Source of the DNA: Ardenticatenaceae bacterium
GTDB taxonomy: Bacteria; Chloroflexota; Anaerolineae; Promineifilales; Promineifilaceae
DNA: 63,978 nt
Assembly: GCA_030065875.1 (NCBI GenBank)
Contig: JASJCR010000042.1
Span: forward strand, 1 to 63,978
Reading direction: 5' to 3'
In this document: positions 42,466 to 51,529 of the stretch, one piece after another
Layout: each line of letters starts with the position of its first letter
Numbering within the stretch: the first letter of the stretch is position 1
The notes under the pieces: generated by a model
The model's input: only the letters and a program-made list of their open reading frames with translations
The model's database searches: none
Told to the model about the DNA's origin: nothing
Translations under genes and position numbers: made by a program

Positions 42466-43134
42466 TCACCCAACGCGCATCCGAAAGGTTGGTCCCGGCC
42501 GCCGAACGCTTTTGCGCGGCTGACCTCGGTCTTCATCGCTTTCGCTTCCAGTCTTGCTCTCGGCCGCTTCCTCTTCCGCTCCTGCTTTGCCTTCTTCTAC
42601 GGCTGCTTCTTCTGCATCTTCTTTTTCGGCCGCAATAACGACAGACTCTTTTTTATAATCTTCGTGATCTTCGGCGGCAGCCTCACCCTCCGCGTCCGCC
42701 TGTTCAGGAGCGATTTTTTTGAGCGGCACCCCTTCAGCGATTTCTCCCTCGACAAAATCGGCCGGCATCTCGCCGGCGTAAACAATTTTACGCTGGCACT
42801 CCGGGCACACCGACTCATAATGATACGATGCAATATCGGTTCTCATGCCGTACGTACGGTACAAAAGATCTCGAGTGGATTGATCCCACACCAGCGTGAT
42901 CCAGCCGTCGTAGGTTTTTCGAGCGGCTTCTTCGACAGCATCCACCCCGTGAATGACCCGGTAGCCGGTCAGAAAATAACCGCACCGGCCGCAGGCCGCA
43001 AAGTTTTGCTGTAGTTCAGCCAGGGATAAATTTTGCACCCCCCGACGAAAGTTATTTCGTCTTTTTTGGTGCTGATACCGGCCGTGGCGCTGTTTATTAT
43101 ATGATTTCGAATCTGAACCGGATGATTTGCTCAT
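42466..43134 (-). CDS. Hypothetical zinc-ribbon protein with acidic tail
   Basis: The protein has 222 residues from ATG 43134; the longer frame would run into the divergent murE gene. A basic start (KQRHGRYQHQKRRNNFRRG) precedes two C-x2-C knuckles, CGRCGYF and CPECQR, about 67 residues apart, likely a zinc site. The last 90 residues are Glu/Ala-rich and end in a basic stretch. It may bind nucleic acid; no family is recognised. Confidence 0.72.
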   Translation of the reverse strand: MSKSSGSDSKSYNKQRHGRYQHQKRRNNFRRGVQNLSLAELQQNFAACGRCGYFLTGYRVIHGVDAVEEAARKTYDGWITLVWDQSTRDLLYRTYGMRTDIASYHYESVCPECQRKIVYAGEMPADFVEGEIAEGVPLKKIAPEQADAEGEAAAEDHEDYKKESVVIAAEKEDAEEAAVEEGKAGAEEEAAESKTGSESDEDRGQPRKSVRRPGPTFRMRVG

Positions 43135-43209
43135 AAAATGTTCGCTTCTTTTTAATTTGTCGTAAAATTCTATGGGAAAATCTTCCGGAAGCCAAAAAGG
43201 AACCAAAAG

Positions 43210-44811
43210 ATGAGTCAATCGCTAAAAGCGCTAATCTCCAAATGGGCCGCAGCTGCGGCCGAAACAAACCATCCTCCCCCCCCTGTTTATGAGTTTGAGG
43301 ATATCATCATCAACCGCTTCATCGAAGATTCGCGGCAAATAAAACCGGGCGACTGTTTTGTGGCCCGCGTGCGCACCAACAGCGATGGCCACCTTTTTAT
43401 CCAACAGGCGCTGGACAATGAGGCCGCCCTGATTTTAGCGCAGCGGCCGGCCGCTGAATTAGACCTTGATATACCGGAGAAAACCGTCTACTGGTGCGTT
43501 CCGGATACCGCCTACGCCCTGGCGTGGCTGGCCGCAGCCTGGAACGAGTTTCCAGGGAGGCGGTTAACGGTGATTGGCATCACCGGCACCGATGGAAAAA
43601 CTTCGGTCAGCAGTTTGCTCCATACCATCATGCTGAGAGGAGGCCGCCACTGTGGGTTGATCAGCACCATCACGGCCGACATGGGGGGAGGCGCGGCCGA
43701 GTCGACCGGTCTGCACGTCACCACACCGGAAGCCCCAGCGGTGCAGCATTTTTTGCGCCGCATGGTGGATGTCGGCTTGGACGAGGTCATTTTAGAAAGC
43801 ACGTCAATCGGATTGGCCCAACACCGCATAACCGCTATCGGTTTTGACGCCGCGCTGCTGACCAACATCACCCATGAACACGTCAACGATCACGGCACGC
43901 ACGAAAATTACGTGGCCGCCAAACGCCGCCTGTTTGAAATGACCACCCATCATCGCCAGGTTGGTGGTTTGGGTCTGCACGTCCTCAATCGCGATGACGC
44001 CTACTATGAAACTATTTCTGCCGCGGCCGACGGCCGGGTTATTACCTATGGTCTCGACCTCCCAGCAGATGTGTGGGCGGATCAGATCGAATATTCGGCC
44101 GAGCACACCGCTTTTGTTCTCCACTTACCGGATGGGCAAGAAACCAAAATCAAGTCGGTCCTGGTCGGCCGCTTTAACGTGGCCAACATGCTCTGTGCCG
44201 CGGCCGCCGCTTACGGTTTGGGAATTGATCTGGACGATATCAAAGGCGGTCTGGAATCGATGAGCGGCATCTCCGGCCGGATGGAACGCATCAATGAAGG
44301 CCAGTCGTTTATCACCCTGGTCGATTTTGCCCATACTCCCAACGCTCTGGAAAAAGCGCTCGAAGCGGCCCGGCCGATGGTTGCCAAAACAAAGGGGCGC
44401 ATCCTGGCGGTCTTTGGCAGCGCCGGGAAACGGGATATCGAAAAGCGGCGCATGATGGCTGAAGTGTCGGCCGAACGGGCTGATATCACCATTTTGACAG
44501 CCGAAGACCCGCGCACCGAAGCGCTGGAGGATATTTTAGAGATGATGGCGGCCGGCTGCCGCATGAGGGGGGGCATCGAAGGAGAGAGCTTCTGGCGGGT
44601 GCCAGATCGCGGTGAGGCGATTTACTTCGCCCTGTCGCTCGCTCGGCCGCAGGATTTGGTCATTATTTGTGGCAAAGGGCACGAGCAGTCGATGTGTTTT
44701 GGCACCACCGAATACCCCTGGGATGATCGGGAGGCTGCCCGCCAGGCGCTCAGGGCATTTCTGGCCGGCCGGCCGATGCCTAATCTGGGTCTGCCCACCT
44801 ACCAAGGTTAA
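43210..44811 (+). CDS. murE: MurE-type UDP-N-acetylmuramyl-tripeptide ligase
   Basis: The protein has 533 residues of the Mur ligase type. The ATP loop is VIGITGTDGKTSVSSLL, with LLTNITHEHVNDHGTHENY and LVDFAHTPNALEKAL. It adds the third amino acid to UDP-MurNAc-Ala-Glu in peptidoglycan synthesis. The specificity motif reads AEDPRTEAL, near the DNPR seen in diaminopimelate-specific enzymes but with Glu-Asp before Pro, so the amino acid added is uncertain. It stands alone, outside a mur cluster. Confidence 0.85.
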   Translation: MSQSLKALISKWAAAAAETNHPPPPVYEFEDIIINRFIEDSRQIKPGDCFVARVRTNSDGHLFIQQALDNEAALILAQRPAAELDLDIPEKTVYWCVPDTAYALAWLAAAWNEFPGRRLTVIGITGTDGKTSVSSLLHTIMLRGGRHCGLISTITADMGGGAAESTGLHVTTPEAPAVQHFLRRMVDVGLDEVILESTSIGLAQHRITAIGFDAALLTNITHEHVNDHGTHENYVAAKRRLFEMTTHHRQVGGLGLHVLNRDDAYYETISAAADGRVITYGLDLPADVWADQIEYSAEHTAFVLHLPDGQETKIKSVLVGRFNVANMLCAAAAAYGLGIDLDDIKGGLESMSGISGRMERINEGQSFITLVDFAHTPNALEKALEAARPMVAKTKGRILAVFGSAGKRDIEKRRMMAEVSAERADITILTAEDPRTEALEDILEMMAAGCRMRGGIEGESFWRVPDRGEAIYFALSLARPQDLVIICGKGHEQSMCFGTTEYPWDDREAARQALRAFLAGRPMPNLGLPTYQG

Positions 44812-44832
44812 TTGTTATTAGTTGACTGTTTG

Positions 44833-44914
44833 CCAAATACGAGATTAGAAATACGATTGAGTCGTTCGTATTTCTAATCTCGTGTTTCGTATTTCCATCT
44901 TCGTATCGCATCGC
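44833..44914. repeat. Inverted heptameric repeat, AAATACG type
   Basis: Units around ACGAGAT, TAGAAAT, ACGATTG on the left face CGTATTT, CTAATCT, CGTGTTT, CGTATTT, CCATCTT, CGTATCG on the right. The arms are complementary across GAGTCGTT. It lies between the murE and GMC oxidoreductase genes and could act as a terminator. Confidence 0.85.
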
Positions 44915-45006
44915 GTCATTTCCCACTTGATCTATAACGCATTGTGTTATAAACTGTGCCTCACTGATTGAAGGATATTTTGGGCACTATTAACAAAAGG
45001 TAGATC

Positions 45007-46683
45007 ATGAGCCAATCAAACTCCGGGAATACAGCTGATTTTGTAATCGTTGGTTCCGGTTTCGGGGGGAGCGTTTCAGCCCTGAGACTGGTCGAAAAAG
45101 GATACGATGTCATCGTCCTTGAACGAGGTAAGCGATACAAGTCCAAGGATTTCCCCAAGAGCAACTGGCACCTAAGAAAATTTTTGTGGATGCCTTCGCT
45201 GCGCTTTTTTGGGTATATGGGCATCAATCTTCTAAACGACATTATGATCCTCAACGGGAGCGGGGTCGGTGGCGGCAGCCTTGTCTACGCCAGCACCCAT
45301 ATCAAACCCACCAAAACCTTTTTTGAAGCGGAAGAATGGGCCCATCTGGGCGATTGGGAAAACGAACTGGCTCCCTTCTACGAGTTGGCCAACCGCATGC
45401 TGGGCACCGCCCAAAACCCCAAATTGTGGGAAGCTGACCACATCCTGCTCGATATCGCCACCGATTTAGGAAAAGAAGACACCTTTAAGCCAACCCCGGT
45501 CGGGATTTTCTTTGGCGAACCGGGCCAATCGGTCCCCGATCCTTTCTTTAATGGAGACGGCCCGGAACGCGCTGGCTGTATCCACTGCGGGGGATGCATG
45601 GTCGGCTGTCGCCACAATGCCAAAAACACCCTCGACAAAAATTACCTTTATCTGGCCGAGAAGTTTGGGGCTGAAGTGCGGCCGGAGGCCAACGTCCTCG
45701 ATATCCGGCCGCTGCCGGAAGGACAGCCGGACGGCGCCCGGTATGAAGTCGTATACGAAAAAACAACCGCCTGGTTCAAAAAACCGCAAACGGTTGTCCG
45801 CACGCGCAACGTCGTGGTCTCGGCTGGGGTGTTGGGCACGGTCAACCTTCTGCTTAAGCTCCGCGATGAACTCAAAAGCCTGCCCAAACTATCTTCTAGG
45901 CTGGGTGAACGAGTGCGCAGCAACAGCGAAGCGCTGATGGGTTCAATCGCCCGTCACGGCTCAGACGAAAAAGATTTTTCTGAGGGTGTCGCCATCACCT
46001 CTCACTTTTGGGTCGATGAGGTGACCAGCGTCGAACCGGTCCGCTACCCCCGCGGGTCATCCCTGCTGCGCTTCCTGGGCCTGCCTTTAATTGATCTTGA
46101 AGGTGGAGTATTTATGCGGTTGATGCGGGTGTTGAATATCACCCTGCGCCGGCCGTACGACATGCTCAAAGCGCTCTTTTTACCAAACTGGGCCCGCGAC
46201 AGCACCATTTTGCTCATCATGCAAACCCTGGATAATCGCATGAGCCTTAAACGCGGCCGAAGCCTGTGGACTTTGTGGCGCAAGGGGTTGGTCAGCCATA
46301 TGGATAAAGTAAATCCCATACCGGCCGTGATCGATGCCGGCCGGCAGGTGGTCAATCGCTTCGCTAAAAAGATCAACGGGGTACCGCTGACCACGACCAA
46401 TGAAGTGTTGCTCAATATGGCTTCCACCGCTCACATTCTTGGCGGGTGCGGGATCGCCGCCAGCGAAGACGAAGGGGTCATTGACATCAATCACGAAGCG
46501 TTTAACTACCCCGGTCTTTTCATCGCTGATGGCTCGGCCATTCCGGCTAACCTTGGCGTTAACCCCAGCCTAACCATCACCGCCATGACTGAACGGGCGA
46601 TGTCGCGCATTGAGCCCAAAGAGACGCCAGATTCACCCATCGAGCTGCACGATGCGCAGCCGGTGGCAATCTATCAACCGTAG
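45007..46683 (+). CDS. GMC-type FAD oxidoreductase (cholesterol-oxidase-like)
   Basis: The protein has 558 residues. The N-terminal dinucleotide fold FVIVGSGFGGSVSALRLVEK binds FAD, followed by NGSGVGGGSLVYAS. A Cys-rich segment, GCIHCGGCMVGCRHNAKNTL (about 193-212), is typical of this subgroup. The C-terminus has HILGGCGIA and LFIADGSAIPANLGVNPSLT, the GMC/cholesterol oxidase signature with the active-site Asn/His region. Substrates are probably sterol- or hopanoid-like alcohols or other hydrophobic molecules; not provable here. Confidence 0.87.
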   Translation: MSQSNSGNTADFVIVGSGFGGSVSALRLVEKGYDVIVLERGKRYKSKDFPKSNWHLRKFLWMPSLRFFGYMGINLLNDIMILNGSGVGGGSLVYASTHIKPTKTFFEAEEWAHLGDWENELAPFYELANRMLGTAQNPKLWEADHILLDIATDLGKEDTFKPTPVGIFFGEPGQSVPDPFFNGDGPERAGCIHCGGCMVGCRHNAKNTLDKNYLYLAEKFGAEVRPEANVLDIRPLPEGQPDGARYEVVYEKTTAWFKKPQTVVRTRNVVVSAGVLGTVNLLLKLRDELKSLPKLSSRLGERVRSNSEALMGSIARHGSDEKDFSEGVAITSHFWVDEVTSVEPVRYPRGSSLLRFLGLPLIDLEGGVFMRLMRVLNITLRRPYDMLKALFLPNWARDSTILLIMQTLDNRMSLKRGRSLWTLWRKGLVSHMDKVNPIPAVIDAGRQVVNRFAKKINGVPLTTTNEVLLNMASTAHILGGCGIAASEDEGVIDINHEAFNYPGLFIADGSAIPANLGVNPSLTITAMTERAMSRIEPKETPDSPIELHDAQPVAIYQP

Positions 46684-46688
46684 GCCTT

Positions 46689-47108
46689 ATGTGGGCCCAA
46701 AAAAACATCACTCTTCCTCCTTTTACGCGGGGATTTCACCTGATTACCCATCATATCACCGGTGTACTTCCCGAGATAGCCAATTTTCGGGTAGGGCTTC
46801 TCCACGTTTTTATTCAACACACGTCCGCTTCGCTGGCCCTGAATGAGAATGCCGATCCATCGGTCCGCCAGGATCTGGAAACTCATTTCAACGTGATCGC
46901 CCCGGAAAATGCTCCCTACTACATCCATACGTATGAGGGGCCGGATGATATGCCTGCCCATATTAAAGCGATTCTCATCGGTCCTTCATTATCAATCCCC
47001 ATTACAAACGGCCGTCTGGCCCTCGGCACCTGGCAGGGGATCTATCTCTGTGAACATCGCAATCGCGGTGGGGGACGACGGGTAGTGGTTACCGTTCAGG
47101 GAGAATGA
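46689..47108 (+). CDS. YjbQ family protein (UPF0047)
   Basis: The protein has 139 residues, the usual length. It has LLHVFIQHTSASLALNEN, DLETHFNVIAPE and a C-terminal GTWQGIYLCEHRNRGGGRRV. These histidines and the QGIYL-E-R motif are those of the YjbQ fold, annotated in some databases as secondary thiamine-phosphate synthase. It lies 5 bp after the GMC gene. A ten-copy heptamer array begins right at its stop codon. Confidence 0.93.
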   Translation: MWAQKNITLPPFTRGFHLITHHITGVLPEIANFRVGLLHVFIQHTSASLALNENADPSVRQDLETHFNVIAPENAPYYIHTYEGPDDMPAHIKAILIGPSLSIPITNGRLALGTWQGIYLCEHRNRGGGRRVVVTVQGE

Positions 47109-47110
47109 GA

Positions 47111-47180
47111 CTTCAGACTTCAGACTTCAGACTTCAGACTTCAGACTTCAGACTTCAGACTTCAGACTTCAGACTTCAGA
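47111..47180 (+). repeat. Ten exact tandem copies of the heptamer CTTCAGA
   Basis: Ten identical 7-bp units follow without interruption. Perfect identity means recent expansion, unlike the degenerate arrays elsewhere. It lies immediately after the yjbQ stop. The same word family (CAGACT) forms the array at the right end of the window and the repeat at 10296. Confidence 0.95.
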
Positions 47181-47291
47181 CAGCATAAGCCCCACCCAAT
47201 TCGTGTCAAGGCCCAATTCAAATCACCTCACTTAGCACTTTTACCTTAGGACTCAGCACTTCCCCCTTAGCACTTTCACCTCAGGACTTAT
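47181..47291. repeat. Unique core plus degenerate heptamers, CACTTAG type
   Basis: A non-repetitive core (47181-47220, CAGCATAAGCCCCACCC...TGTCAAGG) is followed by units CACTTAG, CACTTTT, ACCTTAG, GACTCAG, CACTTCC, CCCTTAG, CACTTTC, ACCTCAG, GACTTAT. The core and the right-hand heptamers resemble those at 53352-53440, so the whole forms a composite element. Confidence 0.75.
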
Positions 47292-47302
47292 ATAATACCC
47301 AT

Positions 47303-47872
47303 ATGCTCAACCAAATAATTAGTCGAATACGACGAAACCACGCGCTGGAACACGCCACAATTCATCTTTTAACTGAACAATTTAAGCGATTTGGCGCTCA
47401 AGGGAACGCCACCTACTCCGGGTTTTATCTCAACATTTTTGGGGATATCCCCGAGCAGGCGATTATGAAAGCGGCCGAAGAGGCGCTGCAGCGCATGAAA
47501 AATGGGGAACACCAATTAGCTCTTCATCCCAACTGCGGCACCGTTCATTTGACCACCGCCACGATGGCCACCCTGGCCGCCCAGGGAACATTTGCCTTTG
47601 AGCAGCGGCGGCTGGGTAAAAGCAAGATGGATGGAGGCACTTTCTTTAATATTTTACCCACGGCGGTTTTAGCGGTCTTCTTTACCTTGATTATTTCCCG
47701 GCCGGTCGGGATGCATTTGCAGCGCTACACCACCGACGGTCGTCCCGGAAGCTTGCAAATCGTCGCCTTACGCAAGCTTGAGCCAACCGCTGTATCCCGA
47801 TTTTTCAAGATTCTTTTGGGTCACAATAAGCGTGTTGAATCCCACAGCTACTTCATCGAAACCAAATATTAG
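47303..47872 (+). CDS. DUF6391-like protein with membrane helix
   Basis: The protein has 189 residues. RNHALEHATIHLLTEQF near the start matches the signature of DUF6391 as I remember it. HPNCGTVHLTTATMATLAA follows, and one membrane helix lies around residues 114-132 (FNILPTAVLAVFFTLIIS). The function is unknown. It lies 3 bp before holA and is likely cotranscribed with it. Confidence 0.72.
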   Translation: MLNQIISRIRRNHALEHATIHLLTEQFKRFGAQGNATYSGFYLNIFGDIPEQAIMKAAEEALQRMKNGEHQLALHPNCGTVHLTTATMATLAAQGTFAFEQRRLGKSKMDGGTFFNILPTAVLAVFFTLIISRPVGMHLQRYTTDGRPGSLQIVALRKLEPTAVSRFFKILLGHNKRVESHSYFIETKY

Positions 47873-47875
47873 CCG

Positions 47876-48838
47876 ATGTTCTATATATTTCACGGGGATG
47901 ACGCGTTTTCCCAGAAGGAAACCCTCGAGAGCTTGAAAAAGAAATTGGGGGATCCGGAAATGCTTTCACTCAACACAACCGTTTTTGAAAGCGGACAAAC
48001 CCGAGCCAACCACATTATCGATGCGTGTAACGCGATGCCGTTTTTGGCTCCGAAACGACTGGTCATTGTTTACAACTTCTTTTCCGGCAAAGGAGACAAA
48101 GATGAGCGGGCAGCCCTGCTTGATTATTTGCCAACGATACCTGATTCGGCTCGCCTGGTTTTTATGGAAAAAGGGGCGCTAGAGGATAGAAGCAAAGCGA
48201 TAAAATGCGCGCGCAGCAGCGAAAACGGCTACGAAAAGCGATTTAATCGGCCGCAGGGGCGGGTGTTGGAACGGTGGATTCTTGATGCGGTTGATCGGTT
48301 GGGCGGCCGCATTCACCCCGATGCAGCCCGTCGCCTGGCCATGAATGTTGGCAGCGATTTACAAATCCTCGAAAACGAGATCACCAAGCTGGTCCTTTAC
48401 AAGGGTATTTCCGCTGAACCGGAACTGATTACGATCCGAGATGTCGAAAAATTGTCTCCTTATGCGGCCGAAGCCAACATATTCGACCTGGTTGACGCGC
48501 TGGGCAACCGCAACGGCAAACGAGCGGCCTTGTTGCTGCAGCAAAAACTCGATGAAGGATCTGAACCTTTTCAAATTTTTTCGATGTTTATTCGGCAGTT
48601 TCGGCTGATTATCCAGGTCAAAGAGCTGGTGGAAGAAGGCAACAAACCCCCAGAAATCGCCAAATTAATCAAGCAGCATCCGTTTGTCGTTGGGAAAATT
48701 GCCAATCAGGCAAGAAGCTTTGATTTACCGCAGCTCGAAAAAATTTATGGCCATCTGCTCGAAACCGACATGCAGGTTAAAACCGGCCGGACCGACCTGG
48801 TCACCGCCCTGAACCTTTTAATTTTTAATTTAGCATAG
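47876..48838 (+). CDS. holA: DNA polymerase III delta subunit
   Basis: The protein has 320 residues. It has MFYIFHGDDAFSQKETLESL at the start and NAMPFLAPKRLVIVYNFF, with LERWILDAVDRLGGRIHPDAA and the C-terminal collar segment. These are typical of HolA from non-proteobacteria. HolA opens the beta clamp as part of the clamp loader in replication. The fold is AAA+-like but without ATPase motifs, as expected. Confidence 0.92.
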   Translation: MFYIFHGDDAFSQKETLESLKKKLGDPEMLSLNTTVFESGQTRANHIIDACNAMPFLAPKRLVIVYNFFSGKGDKDERAALLDYLPTIPDSARLVFMEKGALEDRSKAIKCARSSENGYEKRFNRPQGRVLERWILDAVDRLGGRIHPDAARRLAMNVGSDLQILENEITKLVLYKGISAEPELITIRDVEKLSPYAAEANIFDLVDALGNRNGKRAALLLQQKLDEGSEPFQIFSMFIRQFRLIIQVKELVEEGNKPPEIAKLIKQHPFVVGKIANQARSFDLPQLEKIYGHLLETDMQVKTGRTDLVTALNLLIFNLA

Positions 48839-48845
48839 AGAAACT

Positions 48846-48900
48846 GTAGACAAGAGACCCGTCAATCTCTGTTCTCCAGTTTCTCGTCTCTACTCTCTGG
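48846..48900. repeat. Heptameric repeat, CGTCTCT type
   Basis: Units AATCTCT, GTTCTCC, AGTTTCT, CGTCTCT, ACTCTCT follow an inverted partner containing AGACAAGAGAC. It lies between holA and the aminotransferase gene. Confidence 0.75.
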
Positions 48901-48908
48901 TGTTCATC

Positions 48909-50204
48909 ATGAAACAATCTATTTTTAGTCACAAATTTTCTCCTGATGCCGGCATTTTGCAGCTCATGGATGATTTGGGCCGCTACGCCGGGCAACCCGG
49001 CATCAAAATGCTGGGTGGAGGCAATCCCAGTCATATTCCCGCCGTGCAGGGTTATTTTCGTCAGCGCATGCTGCGGATCCTGGACAGTGAGCGCGATTTT
49101 GAGAATTTAATCAGCAACTACTCCGGACCGGCCGGACCCAGCCAGTTTATCGAAGCTCTGGCTTCTTTTTTGAATACACGTTACGGCTGGCCTGTTTCTG
49201 CGGAGAACATCGTTCTGACCAACGGCAGTCAAACCGCATTTTTTTATCTTTTTAACATGTTTTCCGGTCCTTTTGCCGACGGCACATTTAAAAAAATATT
49301 GCTGCCGCTGGCCCCAGAATATATCGGCTATGAAGATTGCGGCCTGTACCCCGATATCTTTATTTCACACAAGCCGGAAATCAAGCTGCTGGACGGCCGC
49401 CTGTTTAAATACCACGTTGATTTTTCACGGCTAGAAATTACCTCAGAGATTGGCGCGCTGTGTGTCTCTCGGCCGACCAATCCCACCGGCAACGTCTTAA
49501 CGGCGGCCGAAATGGATCAGCTCAGCACGCTGGCTCAGGAACACGACATACCGTTTATCATCGACAACGCCTATGGGCTTCCCTTTCCCAGCATCATTTT
49601 TACTGGTGAAAAACCACCCATGTGGGAGCCGCACATGATCATGTGCATGAGTCTTTCAAAATTGGGATTACCCGGCACCCGCACCGGCATCATCATCGCC
49701 GCAAAGAGCGTCGCCCAAAAACTCGAAGCGATGAATGCGGTTATCAGTCTGGCCCCTGGCGGGTTTGGGGGAGCGATGGCTCTGGAAGCGGTAAGAAACG
49801 GGGAAATTGCCCGCCTGAGTGAAGACGTCATTCGGCCGCACTATGAGGCCAAAGCGTGGCAGGCGGTTGAATGGCTGCGTGCGGCGCTCGAAGGGATCGA
49901 TTTTTACATTCACAAACCTGAAGGGGCGATTTTTGTTTGGGCGTGGTTTAAAGGGCTGCCCATCACCAGCCAGGAGCTTTACAATCGGCTAAAGGCTCGG
50001 GATGTGCTGGTGATACCCGGTCAACATTTCTTTCCCGGATTAAAAGGGGATTGGCCGCACAAATATGAGTGCATTCGCCTGAGCTACGCCATGGATCCCG
50101 AAGCGGTTGAAAGCGGCATCAAAATAATCGGGGAGGAAGTGAAAAAGGCCTATGCGGAATACGAGGCACGAAATTTGAAATACGAAATACGAGATACGAA
50201 ATAA
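48909..50204 (+). CDS. PLP-dependent aminotransferase, AvtA (valine-pyruvate transaminase) type
   Basis: The protein has 431 residues from ATG 48909; a GTG at 48900 lies in the repeat. Class I/II aminotransferase motifs are clear: NYSGPAGPSQFIEALASFLN, CVSRPTNPTGNVLTAAEM, FIIDNAYGLPFPS and SLSKLGLPGTRTGII with the PLP lysine, ending with IRLSYAMDP. It is closest in layout to AvtA, which exchanges valine and pyruvate/alanine. The last 14 residues (YEARNLKYEIRDTK) are encoded by a heptameric repeat. Confidence 0.88.
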   Translation: MKQSIFSHKFSPDAGILQLMDDLGRYAGQPGIKMLGGGNPSHIPAVQGYFRQRMLRILDSERDFENLISNYSGPAGPSQFIEALASFLNTRYGWPVSAENIVLTNGSQTAFFYLFNMFSGPFADGTFKKILLPLAPEYIGYEDCGLYPDIFISHKPEIKLLDGRLFKYHVDFSRLEITSEIGALCVSRPTNPTGNVLTAAEMDQLSTLAQEHDIPFIIDNAYGLPFPSIIFTGEKPPMWEPHMIMCMSLSKLGLPGTRTGIIIAAKSVAQKLEAMNAVISLAPGGFGGAMALEAVRNGEIARLSEDVIRPHYEAKAWQAVEWLRAALEGIDFYIHKPEGAIFVWAWFKGLPITSQELYNRLKARDVLVIPGQHFFPGLKGDWPHKYECIRLSYAMDPEAVESGIKIIGEEVKKAYAEYEARNLKYEIRDTK

Positions 50205-50271
50205 GTCGTTCAAATTTCGTATCTCGTATTTCTGATCCCGTATTTCTAATCTCTGATTTTGTAATTCGTTC
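50158..50271. repeat. Inverted heptameric repeat, TACGAAA type
   Basis: Left units TACGAGG, CACGAAA, TTTGAAA, TACGAAA, TACGAGA, TACGAAA; right units TTCAAAT, TTCGTAT, CTCGTAT, TTCTGAT, CCCGTAT, TTCTAAT, CTCTGAT, TTTGTAA. The arms form a long hairpin around TAAGTCG between converging genes and supply the C-terminus of the aminotransferase. Confidence 0.9.
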
Positions 50272-51368
50272 TATTCTTCAAACAATTCCGCGATCAACGG
50301 CCCGGCCAAATTGTTCTGCAGCACCAACACGCTGGCTCCCTGAGGGGTGGTGTAGCTAATGACATAGCGATAATCGATCACGTCTGTCTTGATGTTTTCT
50401 GAAGAAAGACGGGTGCCTGCGTTGGCCAAAGCGATCATTTCGCTCAAACTCAAATCGGTTCGAACCCCTTCTTCAATTTGCCGATAAAGAAGCGGCGTTT
50501 TGACCAGCAGTTCTTCTGCTCCCAAATTCAACACCTTATCTCGGACAGCCAACACGACCGCCTGCTGCCTTTCAGCGCGACCAAAATCGTTGTCCTGATG
50601 GCGAGTACGGGCATATTTTAAGGCGGTTTCGCCATCAAAAACGTGGTTTCCGGCCGGAATATAAAGCGGGTCGTACCCATAATTCATGTTGGGAAATTTG
50701 GGATCGTTGATGGTTGTCGGCACATAAATGTCAATCCCGCCCAGGGTGTCGATACCGGTGATAAAGGCGCTAAAATCGACCAGCAGATAATGATCGATGT
50801 GAACCCCCAGGTTTAACGACACCGTCTTCATGGCCAAATCCGCCCCCCCGGCCGGGCCACCGGCCGCTGCACCGCGAACAAAAGCGGTATTGATCCGATC
50901 TCGTCCCCAACCCGGGATTTCCGCGTACAGATCGCGTGGTATCGACAAAATTGACGCTTTTTCCGTTTTCGGGTTGAGGGATAGAAGCATCATCGTGTCG
51001 GTACGGGAGACAAATGGCTCACCCGGCCGGCGGTCAATGCCCATCACCAAGATGGTAATGCGATCTGAATCTGGCAAAGCCGCCGTAAATGACTCAACGG
51101 TCTGGGCGACTTCCGCCTGTTCGGTTGGTGAAAGGGTTTCAACTATCGGAGCCGGCTCACCGGAAACGCCGCTTTCATCAACCGGAGAAGTTTGATCGTT
51201 TTCCTGGCTGGCCGATGTTTCATTTCCCAGAGGATTCAGGGGGGCGGTGATATATGCTTCAACGGTAAAATAGGCAACGGTCGAAACAAAAAAAATCGAA
51301 GTAAAAAAGGTTGCTGACAAAGCGTAAACAAGCCAGCGTGGCAGTAGTGAATTTTTCGCTGTTTTCAA
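50271..51368 (-). CDS. LytR-CpsA-Psr family cell wall glycopolymer transferase
   Basis: The protein has 365 residues starting at TTG 51368, with AAGGAG 8 nt before. One membrane helix (about 12-34) is followed by a linker rich in Ser/Glu/Pro and the LCP domain (about 105-350). The LCP motifs are DRITILVMGIDRRPGEPFVSRTDTMMLLSL, SIPRDLYAEIPGWGRDRINTA and TALKYARTRHQDNDFGRAERQQ, in which the listed arginines and aspartates bind the polyprenyl phosphate. LCP enzymes attach teichoic-acid-like or capsular polymers to peptidoglycan outside the cell. Confidence 0.93.
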   Translation of the reverse strand: MKTAKNSLLPRWLVYALSATFFTSIFFVSTVAYFTVEAYITAPLNPLGNETSASQENDQTSPVDESGVSGEPAPIVETLSPTEQAEVAQTVESFTAALPDSDRITILVMGIDRRPGEPFVSRTDTMMLLSLNPKTEKASILSIPRDLYAEIPGWGRDRINTAFVRGAAAGGPAGGADLAMKTVSLNLGVHIDHYLLVDFSAFITGIDTLGGIDIYVPTTINDPKFPNMNYGYDPLYIPAGNHVFDGETALKYARTRHQDNDFGRAERQQAVVLAVRDKVLNLGAEELLVKTPLLYRQIEEGVRTDLSLSEMIALANAGTRLSSENIKTDVIDYRYVISYTTPQGASVLVLQNNLAGPLIAELFEE

Positions 51369-51529
51369 TCTTGGTACTCCTTAAAGCGATCAATCAAGCC
51401 AATTATAGGTTCCCTCCTGTAATCATACCTTGCTTCTACCCAACGATTAAGCAATGAAGACGTAAAAATAGCGGGAAAAAAGTACTAAAGCGCCACAATT
51501 AGGGGTTCGGCACGGGGTTTGAAGATCAT

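Noticed and set aside
47111..47180. A CRISPR array, because of the perfect repeats
   Set aside because: The units are 7 bp with no spacers between them, and no cas genes are present.
48900..48908. GTG 48900 as the aminotransferase start
   Set aside because: It lies in a heptameric repeat; ATG 48909 gives the normal N-terminus.
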